Positions 54,552 to 63,427 of a stretch of DNA of 64,000 bases are shown here, one piece after another. How positions within the stretch are numbered: the stretch's first letter is position 1; every line of letters begins with the position of its first letter. Origin of the DNA: Alphaproteobacteria bacterium (GTDB taxonomy: Bacteria > Pseudomonadota > Alphaproteobacteria > JAUHZC01); assembly GCA_023898725.1 (NCBI GenBank), contig CP060236.1:310001-374000 (forward strand), in the 5' to 3' direction. The notes below the pieces were generated by a model. It saw nothing but the letters and a program-made list of their open reading frames with translations, did no database searches and was not told the origin of the DNA. Made by a program: the position numbers and the translations under genes.

Positions 54552-55607
54552 TCAACGAGGTGTCTCTTGATTGTGTTTGCCAACAAAGGAAGCCACAGCC
54601 ATCGCCCCTGACCAACGCAAGTTGTCAAGCGCCACCCACAACTGAAGTCGATTGGGGTAGTTGGGATTCATGCGGCGACGCCCCACGTAAATAAAATCAT
54701 CACCCGCAACATCCATATGCGTTGCAAAATCGGCGTGGGCACTATCATGCCCAGCAACAACACACACACCCTGGGTGCGCGCCGCCCCAAGAATACTTTT
54801 GGTCAGTGGTTCCGCAAAGGTCACATGTAAGCTAATACCCACCCCCACAAACGCAGGAACAAGAACCCGTGTAATATCAATTGGAATTTGGCGCTTATAA
54901 AACTTACACAGCTGAAGGCGCACAAGCTCCTCCAGGGATGTTTCGGCACCAGCACGGTGGAGATTTCCCACACAAGGAAGCGTATTAAACGCCATTGTTT
55001 TTGGGAAGTGCACCACAGGTGATGGCGCATTCATCAACGCATCTTTGGTTTGTTGCATAAGCTCAGCCATACCCTTATGTCCCTCAACAGAAACACCCTC
55101 ATAGCTAGAAAGAGTGATACTTGTTAGCGTATGTGTTTTATTCAGATAACGCAGGGCATGCACAACACCCGAAACAAGTGGATTAGCAACCGCAGTGATC
55201 TTTTTGGTCTGCCATTCTTTTTCTTCTGATACATAAGGAACAAGAAGAGGAACATTAGGATCCAAAGAAAAGTAACCACTTGTGTCCAAAATTCTCCCAC
55301 TGAATCTTGCAAGATATGGCTTGGCAATGACCGTTTTACCCTCAGACAAGCAGTTGATTATTGTAGACACGCGACCAAAGTCTACCTTATCAAGGGTCAC
55401 ACAACCGATATCAGCCTCTTCCCCATAGGTTACACGGGCTTGAGAGCGCCTACCAGAGTGTATCGCCACGATCTGTGACACAGGAACACCCGCATCACAA
55501 AGACTTTGGAGAACAGCTTTTCCAACACTGCCGCTTGCCCCTAAAACGGCAATTTGCGCCACAGCCGACATGAGGGAGTCCGGGTTTTCTGAGGGACCTT
55601 TAGGCAT
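54552..55607 (-). CDS. Non-catalytic aspartate-semialdehyde dehydrogenase homologue (Usg-like)
   Basis: A 351-residue protein with the Asd fold: NADP-binding VLGASGSVGKAVL (21-33), SSYEGVSVEGHKG (168-179), and the C-terminal DDFIYVGRR and LDNLRWSGA. The catalytic Cys is missing (ANPLVS at 141-146 for ANPNCS) and the catalytic His too (FVGVGIS at 253-259 for FVGHSE). It therefore resembles the USG-1 paralogues, which share the fold but not the chemistry, rather than Asd. GGAGG six bases before the ATG at 55607 fixes the start. It lies upstream of ileS. Its role is unknown. Confidence 0.75.
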   Translation of the reverse strand: MPKGPSENPDSLMSAVAQIAVLGASGSVGKAVLQSLCDAGVPVSQIVAIHSGRRSQARVTYGEEADIGCVTLDKVDFGRVSTIINCLSEGKTVIAKPYLARFSGRILDTSGYFSLDPNVPLLVPYVSEEKEWQTKKITAVANPLVSGVVHALRYLNKTHTLTSITLSSYEGVSVEGHKGMAELMQQTKDALMNAPSPVVHFPKTMAFNTLPCVGNLHRAGAETSLEELVRLQLCKFYKRQIPIDITRVLVPAFVGVGISLHVTFAEPLTKSILGAARTQGVCVVAGHDSAHADFATHMDVAGDDFIYVGRRRMNPNYPNRLQLWVALDNLRWSGAMAVASFVGKHNQETPR

Positions 55608-55838
55608 CACTTGCCTCCACTGGATATGTGTTGGGATATGAATCAGGTTCTGGGGGTCGCAACACACCCACTTTTCCGCAACCAGAAAACAGGAGATTCA
55701 CAAAAACAAGAGATATGAAAAAAAACAATCGACACATAAAAGGATAGCTACTCAATTCTGTTTGCTGTGATAGTGTTATATGTTACCTACGGTTATAGAC
55801 ATTCTATGAAAATATTCAAGCTCAAGAGAGGGCAGCAT

Positions 55839-56468
55839 ATGATATACAATTCCTGCACGCACCTGCACAAGAAAGCAATCCTTGTGATCTTCACGCTATG
55901 CCTAAGCCCTTTGATGGCCTTAAGCCCCATCGATCGTTTCCAGCTCAGTGATCAAGGAAAAGCCGCCGATGCCACGATGCATAAGCTCGATGGAAAGAAA
56001 ACACAACTCTCGCACTACAAAGGGAAATATGTTCTGCTGACATTTTGGGCTACGTGGTGCCGGGCGTGCGTTTTTGAAATGCCCTCACTTGAAAAGCTGG
56101 CACAACAATTTAAACATGATAATATTGCTTTTGTGGCAATAACACGTCCCTATCCCTCACAGACCACCCAAATGGTGCAAGCATACCGCCGCACCAATGG
56201 GCTCATGTCCCTTGATTTTACAGAAGATAGCAGCACTAAAGAAACGCCTGCCCGCCTTCATGCTGCTTTCAATATCACAAGTTTACCAACAGCGATTCTT
56301 CTTGATCCCCGAGGACACATTATTGGCCGTCTTGATGGGGCTGTTCAGTGGGACCACAAAGACTTTATCCGTTTTTTTCAGGAGCTTATTGATGGAAAAG
56401 TAAAACCAAACCATTCGCCGTCCAAAAGTCCATCCCTATGGGACTCTTTTGTCGGTTTTTTTCGTTAA
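55839..56468 (+). CDS. TlpA-like periplasmic thioredoxin-fold protein
   Basis: A 209-residue protein. The signal part (AILVIFTLCLSPLMALS) leads to a thioredoxin fold with the active-site motif FWATWCRACVFEMPS (CxxC) and the later cis-Pro region SLPTAILLDPRG. GAGAGG seven bases before the ATG at 55839 decides the start over two upstream ATG codons. The family reduces periplasmic disulfides, for example in cytochrome maturation. The tail (KPNHSPSKSPSLWDSFVGFF) is an unusual amphipathic extension. Confidence 0.87.
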   Translation: MIYNSCTHLHKKAILVIFTLCLSPLMALSPIDRFQLSDQGKAADATMHKLDGKKTQLSHYKGKYVLLTFWATWCRACVFEMPSLEKLAQQFKHDNIAFVAITRPYPSQTTQMVQAYRRTNGLMSLDFTEDSSTKETPARLHAAFNITSLPTAILLDPRGHIIGRLDGAVQWDHKDFIRFFQELIDGKVKPNHSPSKSPSLWDSFVGFFR

Positions 56469-56495
56469 AAAAAGACAATTACTGAGGAAAAAAAT

Positions 56496-57437
56496 ATGGC
56501 CCCCACGCATACAAAAGTTTTAATCATTGGATCCGGTCCAGCAGGATATACAGCAGCTATTTATGCGGCGCGGGCTGCGCTTGATCCTATTCTTGTTCAA
56601 GGCATGGAGCCTGGTGGACAACTTACTGTCACCACTGACGTGGAGAACTATCCAGGATTTGCGGAGGTCATTCAAGGCCCCTGGCTTATGGAGCAAATGG
56701 AAAAGCAGGCCCGACATGTGGGGGTTGTCCCTCTTTTTGATCGCATTAAAAAAGTTGATTTTTCGCGCCGCCCCTTTACCGCCGAATCTGAGTTTGGCGA
56801 ACTATTTACCGCTGACACTGTTATTATTTGCACAGGTGCGCAAGCTAAGTGGTTGGGAATTCCCAGTGAAGAAAAGTTTCGTGGGCACGGTGTATCAGGC
56901 TGTGCAACATGTGATGGATTTTTCTTTAAAGAGAAGCACGTGGCCGTTATCGGCGGTGGGAACACAGCAGTAGAAGAGGCACTTTATTTAACAAACCACG
57001 CCGCCAAAGTCACCCTCATTCACCGACGTGATACGCTGCGCGCGGAAAAGGTGTTGCAAGACCGCCTTTTTGCGCATGAGAAAATTACTGTTCTTTGGAA
57101 TCACCATGTTAAGGAATTTCAAGGAGAGGAGTCGCCACGCAAACTCAAAACGCTTGTTTTAGAATCAACAAACGATAAAAGCACCCAGAAGCTTTCTGTA
57201 AGTGGTGCCTTTGTGGCCATTGGCCATGCACCCCAGACGACAATTTTCGCTGATCAACTGCAGACAGATGAACAAGGTTATTTGATCTGCGCACCGGGTA
57301 GTACAAAAACCGCCATTCCGGGTGTTTTTGCAGCCGGTGATGTGCAAGACAAGGTCTTCCGTCAAGCAGTGACGGCTGCGGGGCAAGGGTGCATGGCTGC
57401 GCTGGAGGCATCTCATTACCTTGCATCACAGAAATAG
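56496..57437 (+). CDS. trxB: Thioredoxin reductase
   Basis: A 313-residue FAD/NADPH flavoenzyme. FAD motif IIGSGPAGYTAAIYAAR, redox CATCDG in SGCATCDGFFF, NADPH motif AVIGGGNTAVEEALYL and the final GVFAAGDVQDK. It follows the TlpA-like gene after 27 bases, so the two may be cotranscribed, giving a thiol-redox pair. Confidence 0.96.
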   Translation: MAPTHTKVLIIGSGPAGYTAAIYAARAALDPILVQGMEPGGQLTVTTDVENYPGFAEVIQGPWLMEQMEKQARHVGVVPLFDRIKKVDFSRRPFTAESEFGELFTADTVIICTGAQAKWLGIPSEEKFRGHGVSGCATCDGFFFKEKHVAVIGGGNTAVEEALYLTNHAAKVTLIHRRDTLRAEKVLQDRLFAHEKITVLWNHHVKEFQGEESPRKLKTLVLESTNDKSTQKLSVSGAFVAIGHAPQTTIFADQLQTDEQGYLICAPGSTKTAIPGVFAAGDVQDKVFRQAVTAAGQGCMAALEASHYLASQK

Positions 57438-57453
57438 AGGTTTTGTTCTCTAC

Positions 57454-58887
57454 CTAAAGAATGCCCAGATAACGCCACCAGACAGAGCCTACAACCCCCC
57501 AAACAACAATATGGGCTAAGCTCATAACGAAACCATTTTTCCACCATTCGGTTACTGTCACGTAACGTGAGCCAAAAAACGCCGCCGCACTACCGCTTCC
57601 GTAATGGGTTAAGCACCCTGACAAACAGGAAAAAAAGGCCAAAATAAGCGCAGAGGCTACTGGTGGAAGCCCACTGGCTAAAATAACAAGCAAGAAAGTT
57701 GCATAAAATGCACTGACATGTGCCGTAATACTTGCAAAGAAGTAGTGAATATAAAAATAGAATCCCAGAAGCGCTGCAATTGCCAATGTTTGTGGAAGAA
57801 AGGCAACGGTTATTTGCGCCTGCCCACCCAACCATTTCATCATGCCAAATTTGTCAAGATACTCAGCCATCGTAAGAAGCACAGAAAACCAGATCAAGGT
57901 ATTCCAGGCCCCTTTCTCATTTAAAATATCCTCCCATTGGAGAACCCCAACAAGCAAGAGGATCGAAAGACCAAGCAGTGCTGTGGTCGTTGCATCCACA
58001 CCAATATATTCTCCCAGTATCCACAAGGTGATCAGGAAGCAAAAAATACCCAACATAATTCCTTGGGCAAAATTAAGAGAGCCCATTTCTTTCAGGCGCT
58101 GGCGTGCCTGCTCCGGAGCTTGAGGAGTATCGCGAAGATCGGGAGGATAGATAAACGCCAAAATGAGAGGAATACAGATAAGCGAAATGATCCCCGGCAC
58201 AATGGCTGCTTGAAACCAGAGCATCCAGGTAATGTCAATGCCTGCACTTTTTGCAAACTCTACCATTAGGGGATTTCCAGCCATTGCCGTCAGAAACATG
58301 GCGCTAGTCACAACATTGGCATGATACCCCACTTGTATCAAATACGCTCCAATGCGTCTGCGCGTGGAAGCGTCTGGTTGACTCTGAAAGTTTAACGCAA
58401 GTGGTTGAATAATGGGATATGTAATGCCACCGCCGCGTGCTGTGTTAGATGGGATGACCGGCGCAAGAAAAAATTCTGTGAGCACAACACCATATCCCAA
58501 ACCAAGGTAGTTTTTCCCAAGAAGAGCAATAAATAGATAGGCAAGGCGATCACCTAAGGTAGATTTGATAAACGCACGGGCGATAAGAAACGCAGAAACA
58601 GTGAGCCATACCGTTGGTGATGAAAACTTCGAAAGCGCCTGATCCATGCTCAGAACGTCCGCCGTTACAGCAACCACTAAGCCGATAAGAGCCGTTGCAC
58701 CCATTGGCAAGGGAGATGTTACAATACCTACAATTGTTGAGACAAAAATTGTAAAAAGACGCCACGTTTGGGGGGTCAGCCCTCCTGGAATAGGAACATT
58801 CCACAGGATGAAACCCACAATAAGAACCCACACAAAGGGAACGAGCTTAACCCCCGACCATTGGCGGACACGTGGATGGCTTGACAT
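57454..58887 (-). CDS. DASS-family anion:sodium symporter
   Basis: A 477-residue inner membrane carrier of the CitT/SodiT type with about 12 helices. The first SNT-type motif is in VIPSNTARGGGITYP; the second half has HYGSGSAAAFFGSRYVT. The family carries di- and tricarboxylates such as 2-oxoglutarate, malate, succinate or citrate, and relatives in chlamydiae and chloroplasts exchange 2-oxoglutarate for malate. Uptake of host TCA intermediates would fit with the retained aconitase. The ATG at 58887 gives a family-like N-terminus. Confidence 0.88.
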   Translation of the reverse strand: MSSHPRVRQWSGVKLVPFVWVLIVGFILWNVPIPGGLTPQTWRLFTIFVSTIVGIVTSPLPMGATALIGLVVAVTADVLSMDQALSKFSSPTVWLTVSAFLIARAFIKSTLGDRLAYLFIALLGKNYLGLGYGVVLTEFFLAPVIPSNTARGGGITYPIIQPLALNFQSQPDASTRRRIGAYLIQVGYHANVVTSAMFLTAMAGNPLMVEFAKSAGIDITWMLWFQAAIVPGIISLICIPLILAFIYPPDLRDTPQAPEQARQRLKEMGSLNFAQGIMLGIFCFLITLWILGEYIGVDATTTALLGLSILLLVGVLQWEDILNEKGAWNTLIWFSVLLTMAEYLDKFGMMKWLGGQAQITVAFLPQTLAIAALLGFYFYIHYFFASITAHVSAFYATFLLVILASGLPPVASALILAFFSCLSGCLTHYGSGSAAAFFGSRYVTVTEWWKNGFVMSLAHIVVWGVVGSVWWRYLGIL

Positions 58888-59382
58888 AGCGGGATTCCTA
58901 AAAATTATGCGAAAGTTCTCCACATCCTACACAATAGATATTTTTCTGACTACCTATTTTTTTTCTGAAATAATAACTCTATTGAAGAGTAGGTTTTGAC
59001 AAATCTATCGCATTTCTCCCTTTCTTGATCCAGAAAAATCCCCCCATAAGTGATAATTTTTTCATCACCATTACTCATGTGAATTAGGAAGTTTTTTTGT
59101 ATCAAAGTTGATTGACGTGTCCAGAAGATGTGTTTAAATTAGAAAGTGTTAGTTCCTGTAAGCCCTGTTTTTAAAGGGTTTTCCAGATGGTTGGTGGTAT
59201 TAATAAGGTGGGGCTTCTTTGTAACTTTTTGTTGCAAAGATCACTACTTAGGTGTGCATAGTCCGTTATTTTTGCGCGCTCCGCACACCCCTCTGAATTT
59301 CATGATACGGGGTCATTGTGATTACGTATTTTCATTATTTGGCAAAACGCCTTAAACATAAAATTAAAGGGTATTACGTACG
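58888..59382. other. Long leader region upstream of nrdA with hairpins
   Basis: About 495 bases without a gene. A perfect ten-base-pair hairpin (one G-U) lies at 59216-59240 with loop TTTTT, 143 bases before the nrdA ATG, and a smaller CCCT/AGGG stem lies just upstream. Both would be in the nrdA leader. No riboswitch was recognised. Confidence 0.4.
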
Positions 59383-61221
59383 ATGCAATCAACGGCTTCA
59401 GCTTCTATCACACATAATCATGTAAGTACTAATCAGCCTTGCGAATCTGTGCATGCGATTCCCGAACGTGATGCACTGCTCACCGACTTTGGGAAAGCCG
59501 TGTTAACTGATCGGTATCTTCTTCCTGGCGAAACGTATCAAGATCTTTTTCTGCGTGTGGCAACTTACTATGGTGATAATACAGCCCATGCCCAACGCTT
59601 GTATGATTACATTTCAAAACTCTGGTTTATGCCAGCGACACCCATTCTTTCCAATGGGGGCACCACGCGGGGCTTACCTGTTTCGTGTTTTTTGAACGAG
59701 GCCACAGATAGTCTGTCAGGGATTGTTGGTTTATGGAATGAGAATGTCTGGTTGGCGTCTCGTGGGGGGGGCATCGGAAGCTATTGGGGAAATCTACGGT
59801 CCCTTGGTGAAAAAGTGGGGCGTAATGGGAAAACCTCGGGTGTGGTTCCTTTTATGAAAGTCATGGACAGCATGACGCTGGCTATTTCTCAAGGTTCATT
59901 ACGGCGAGGATCTGCGGCTATCTACCTCCCCGTAGACCATCCCGAAATTGAAGAGTTTGTCGAAATTCGCAAGCCTACTGGTGGTGATTACAACCGCAAA
60001 ACCCTCAATACACATCATGGGATTCTCATTCCTGACGCTTTTATGCAAGCCGTGGAAGACGATGGGATTTGGCAACTCAAAAGCCCGAAAGATGGGGAAG
60101 TTATCCGCGAAATTTCTGCACGAGGGTTATGGATTCGCATTCTGACCACCCGTATTGAAACAGGTGAGCCTTATCTCATTTTCATCGATACTGTTAATAA
60201 GTCGATACCAGAACATCACAAGCGCCTTAATATGTTTGTAAAAATGTCAAACCTGTGTAGTGAAATTACACTCCCTACGGGCAAGGACCATCTTGGTAAT
60301 GACCGTACGGCGGTATGTTGCTTGTCATCGATCAACCTTGAAACCTACGATGCCTGGAAGGACGAACCGCAGTTCATCGAAGATATCATGCGGATGTTAG
60401 ATAATGTTCTTACCGATTATATTAATAACGCCACTTCTGATATGGCCAAGGCAAAGTATTCTGCTATGCGAGAGCGCTCAGTGGGTCTTGGGGTTATGGG
60501 TTTCCACTCATTCTTGCAATCAAAAATGATCCCATTTGAAAGTGTTACAGCAAAAAGCTGGAACAAACGGATATTCACCTATATCAAGGAGCAAGCGGAC
60601 AAGGCTTCTATCGCCCTGGCCAAAGAAAGAGGCGCATGCCCCGACGCCATTGATGGTGGAAGTATGGAACGTTTTTCAAACAAAACAGCTATTGCACCTA
60701 CGGCATCTATCTCCATAATTTGCGGAGGCACCTCTCCTGGAGTTGAACCAAATGCAGCCAATGCCTTTACGCATAAAACGCTTTCGGGGTCGTTTGCTGT
60801 ACGCAACAAACACCTTAAAGACCTTCTTGCTGAAAAAGGGCATGACAATCCTGATATTTGGTCCTCCATTACAACAAATGAGGGGTCTGTTCAGCATCTA
60901 GACTTTCTGAGTGCCCACGAAAAAGCCGTTTTCAAAACTGCTTTCGAGCTTGATCAGCGCTGGATTATTGAACATGCCGCTGATCGGCAGCCCTCTATCA
61001 GCCAATCACAGTCCTTGAATATTTTCTTGCCCAGCAACGTGCATAAAAAAACACTTCACGATGTCCATATGATAGCCTGGAAAAAGGGGGTGAAAAGTTT
61101 GTATTACGCACGATCAAAATCTATTCAGCGGGCAGAAAGTTCCGTCTCTAGTGATCTTTCCCATCACAACACACCAGCTCCTGTCACAAATAACTATGAA
61201 GAATGTTTATCCTGTCAATAA
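59383..61221 (+). CDS. nrdA: Ribonucleoside-diphosphate reductase, alpha subunit
   Basis: A 612-residue class I catalytic subunit that reduces ribonucleotides to deoxyribonucleotides. The N-terminal ATP cone is missing, as in the short alpha subunits of some intracellular Alphaproteobacteria. Active-site features include the Cys of LPVSCFLNEATD, NLCSEITLPTG with the radical-type Cys, and the C-terminal CLSCQ redox pair. TAPTASISIICGGTSPGVEP carries the substrate loop. AAGGG lies 12 bases upstream. It is followed by nrdB after 18 bases. Confidence 0.95.
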   Translation: MQSTASASITHNHVSTNQPCESVHAIPERDALLTDFGKAVLTDRYLLPGETYQDLFLRVATYYGDNTAHAQRLYDYISKLWFMPATPILSNGGTTRGLPVSCFLNEATDSLSGIVGLWNENVWLASRGGGIGSYWGNLRSLGEKVGRNGKTSGVVPFMKVMDSMTLAISQGSLRRGSAAIYLPVDHPEIEEFVEIRKPTGGDYNRKTLNTHHGILIPDAFMQAVEDDGIWQLKSPKDGEVIREISARGLWIRILTTRIETGEPYLIFIDTVNKSIPEHHKRLNMFVKMSNLCSEITLPTGKDHLGNDRTAVCCLSSINLETYDAWKDEPQFIEDIMRMLDNVLTDYINNATSDMAKAKYSAMRERSVGLGVMGFHSFLQSKMIPFESVTAKSWNKRIFTYIKEQADKASIALAKERGACPDAIDGGSMERFSNKTAIAPTASISIICGGTSPGVEPNAANAFTHKTLSGSFAVRNKHLKDLLAEKGHDNPDIWSSITTNEGSVQHLDFLSAHEKAVFKTAFELDQRWIIEHAADRQPSISQSQSLNIFLPSNVHKKTLHDVHMIAWKKGVKSLYYARSKSIQRAESSVSSDLSHHNTPAPVTNNYEECLSCQ

Positions 61222-61239
61222 GTAAATCCCGAGGCCACC

Positions 61240-62223
61240 ATGTCAACACGCACACCGAATCTTCTTACACCAAACCCTCTTTACAAGCCCTTTAATTATC
61301 CATGGGCCTACGAAGCATGGCTTACACAGCAGCGCATCCATTGGCTTCCCGAAGAGGTTCCCTTATCCGATGATGTGCGTGATTGGAATAAAAGCCTCAC
61401 TCCGTCAGAACGTAATCTTCTCACGCATATTTTTCGCTTTTTTACACAAGCGGACGTGGAGGTCAATAACTGCTATATGGAACATTATAGCCGCATTTTC
61501 CAGCCTACAGAGGTTAAAATGATGTTGGCCGCATTCTCAAATATTGAAACTGTTCATATCGCTGCATACTCCTATCTTTTAGACACGATTGGAATGCCCG
61601 AAACAGAATATCAAGCATTTCTCAAATATGCGGAAATGAAAGACAAATGGGAGTACATGCAGTCATTTGGAGGGGATTCTCCTGAAGATATCGCCATGAC
61701 TATGGCTGTTTTTGGGGCATTTACAGAGGGCTTACAACTATTTGGATCATTTGCCATCCTTATGAATTTTCCGCGCTTCAATAAAATGAAGGGGATGGGG
61801 CAGATTGTTTCATGGTCCGTGCGCGATGAAACACTTCACACGCACTCCATCATCCGCCTCTTTAAAACTTTTATTTCTGAAAATCCTCAGGTATGGACTT
61901 CTGCATTCATTCAGAAGCTTCAGGATACGTGTCAAAAAGTCGTAGAGCTGGAAGATGCTTTTATTGATCTTGCCTTTGAGCTCGGTGGTGTTGAGGGACT
62001 TGAGGGACAGGACGTCAAACAATACATCCGCTATATCGCCGATCGACGTTTGCGTCAGCTTGGTTGTAAGGCAATTTTTGGTGTTTCTCAAAACCCACTT
62101 CCGTGGATGGATGAAATGCTCAACGGGGTGGAGCACACAAATTTCTTTGAAAACCGAGCGACAGAATACTCCAAGGCCGCCACTCAAGGAACATGGGAAG
62201 ATGTCTTTAACAAAGCTTCGTAA
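61240..62223 (+). CDS. nrdB: Ribonucleoside-diphosphate reductase, beta subunit
   Basis: A 327-residue radical-generating subunit. Metal ligands are in context: Glu and His in FSNIETVHIAAY (with the radical Tyr four residues after the His, so class Ia), Asp in TQADVEVNN, and the distal Glu and His in WSVRDETLHTHSI. Together with nrdA it makes the class I enzyme. Confidence 0.96.
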   Translation: MSTRTPNLLTPNPLYKPFNYPWAYEAWLTQQRIHWLPEEVPLSDDVRDWNKSLTPSERNLLTHIFRFFTQADVEVNNCYMEHYSRIFQPTEVKMMLAAFSNIETVHIAAYSYLLDTIGMPETEYQAFLKYAEMKDKWEYMQSFGGDSPEDIAMTMAVFGAFTEGLQLFGSFAILMNFPRFNKMKGMGQIVSWSVRDETLHTHSIIRLFKTFISENPQVWTSAFIQKLQDTCQKVVELEDAFIDLAFELGGVEGLEGQDVKQYIRYIADRRLRQLGCKAIFGVSQNPLPWMDEMLNGVEHTNFFENRATEYSKAATQGTWEDVFNKAS

Positions 62224-62242
62224 GGAGCGCCAGGAGTCATGA

Positions 62243-62341
62243 ATGTTCCTCATTTCACATGGGGTATCTTGGGTGTATGCTATCTATCGCTTTGCATGCA
62301 CCACATCTTTTTTTCGCTACGGAATGTATCTTTTTAGGTGA
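62243..62341 (+). other. Possible 32-residue small frame after nrdB
   Basis: AGGAG six bases before the ATG at 62243 gives a well-placed ribosome binding site, and the frame reads MFLISHGVSWVYAIYRFACT to a TGA at 62339. It overlaps the hairpin terminator of nrdB, which speaks against translation. No family is known. Confidence 0.18.
62272..62314 (+). terminator. Intrinsic terminator of nrdAB
   Basis: GGTGTATGC (62272-62280) pairs with GCATGCACC (62294-62302), nine base pairs with one G-T, followed by a run of seven T residues at 62308-62314. Confidence 0.75.
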
Positions 62342-62863
62342 TACTCTTGCTTATTCTTACAGGGCTATAGGATAATCCTTCCTGTAGAAAGATCTAACAG
62401 GTAGCAAAAATCCAGGCTTGAGTGTTTCTTTCTGAATTGCCCCAATTACAAGCGGGTAGTGTTGCATTAGCTACGAACATCCAGCTTTGCCGTGATGCCC
62501 ACACTCATAGCTCTTTGCAATAAAGACTTTCCCTTGAGAATATACGATAGCGCGATGGTATCCACCACCGAGACTATAACCCCCTTGCGCGATGGGGTTA
62601 TGTTCGCTTGCGCCTGCCCAAATTGTATGTGTTGAATTATTTTTCTTCGGATAAAAACCCAACAATAAAACCGCTCACACATCATCTTTTAGGGCTTCAC
62701 AGACGCAATAGATTTTCTTGCACCATAAAATAAAGATAAATTAATTTAAAAAAATACCTAATTATTTAACTTATTTTTAACAAAAAACATCTTTAATGAT
62801 CTTAGATAATTAAATTACCAATGATCCATGCAGGATGTGTGGTGAAGGTAAGGAGTAAAAAAT
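62315..62863. other. Gene-poor stretch between nrdAB and the T6SS genes
   Basis: A minus-strand frame without an ATG (stop near 62469-62471) reads like a fragment of a real protein: NSTHTIWAGASEHNPIAQGG and YSQGKVFIAKSYECGHHGKA, somewhat like a small carbohydrate-binding module. It is probably a remnant. From 62725 to 62825 the sequence is almost only A and T, a likely promoter or silencer region for tssB. Confidence 0.4.
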
Positions 62864-63406
62864 ATGGCAGAAAGCACCCAGCATATTCTCGATCGCGTAC
62901 GTCGGCCACGTGTTCACATCACGTATGACGTTGAGATCGGTGATGCAATTCAGCTGAAAGAGCTTCCTTTTGTGATGGGCATATTAGCTGACCTTAGTGG
63001 CGTGCCAGCGGAGAAACCTCCACGTATCGCTGATCGGAAGTTCGTCGAGATTGATCTTGAAAACTTCGATTCTGTCTTTGCTTCATATAAACCCCGCCTT
63101 CAATTTGTTGTTGACAACAAACTTCCTGGAGATTCCGAGCGCATAAATATCGAATTGGAGCTTCGGTGCTTGGATGACTTTAATCCCTTAAGAGTTATTC
63201 GGCAGATTCCTGAAATGAAAGCTCTCCACGACTCACGTACACTGTTGAATGATCTCATTGGAAAACTTGATGGAAACGAGGTTCTTGAGGGAATGCTTGG
63301 TCAAATTATTGAAGACAAAGCTCTGCGGGATGGCATTCTTGCTGAGATTGAGAAAATTGCACCCGCACCCGCACCTGAAGGCGATGCACCAAAAAGCAAA
63401 GCTTAA
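62864..63406 (+). CDS. tssB: Type VI secretion system sheath small subunit TssB
   Basis: A 180-residue component of the contractile sheath (ImpB/VipA). The family core is clear: RVHITYDVEIGDAIQLKELP near the start, FVMGILADLSG, then RKFVEIDLENFDSVF, and ELRCLDDFNP in the middle. The tail is rich in Pro and Ala. AAGGAG lies nine bases before the ATG. It is followed by tssC, as in all T6SS loci. Confidence 0.96.
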   Translation: MAESTQHILDRVRRPRVHITYDVEIGDAIQLKELPFVMGILADLSGVPAEKPPRIADRKFVEIDLENFDSVFASYKPRLQFVVDNKLPGDSERINIELELRCLDDFNPLRVIRQIPEMKALHDSRTLLNDLIGKLDGNEVLEGMLGQIIEDKALRDGILAEIEKIAPAPAPEGDAPKSKA

Positions 63407-63427
63407 GGATAACTAGGAGATTTTGAA

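Noticed and set aside
58929..58944. Possible NrdR box upstream of nrdA
   Set aside because: It matches about 13 of 16 positions but lacks the right half of the palindrome, and no second box sits about 31 bases away, which NrdR sites always require.
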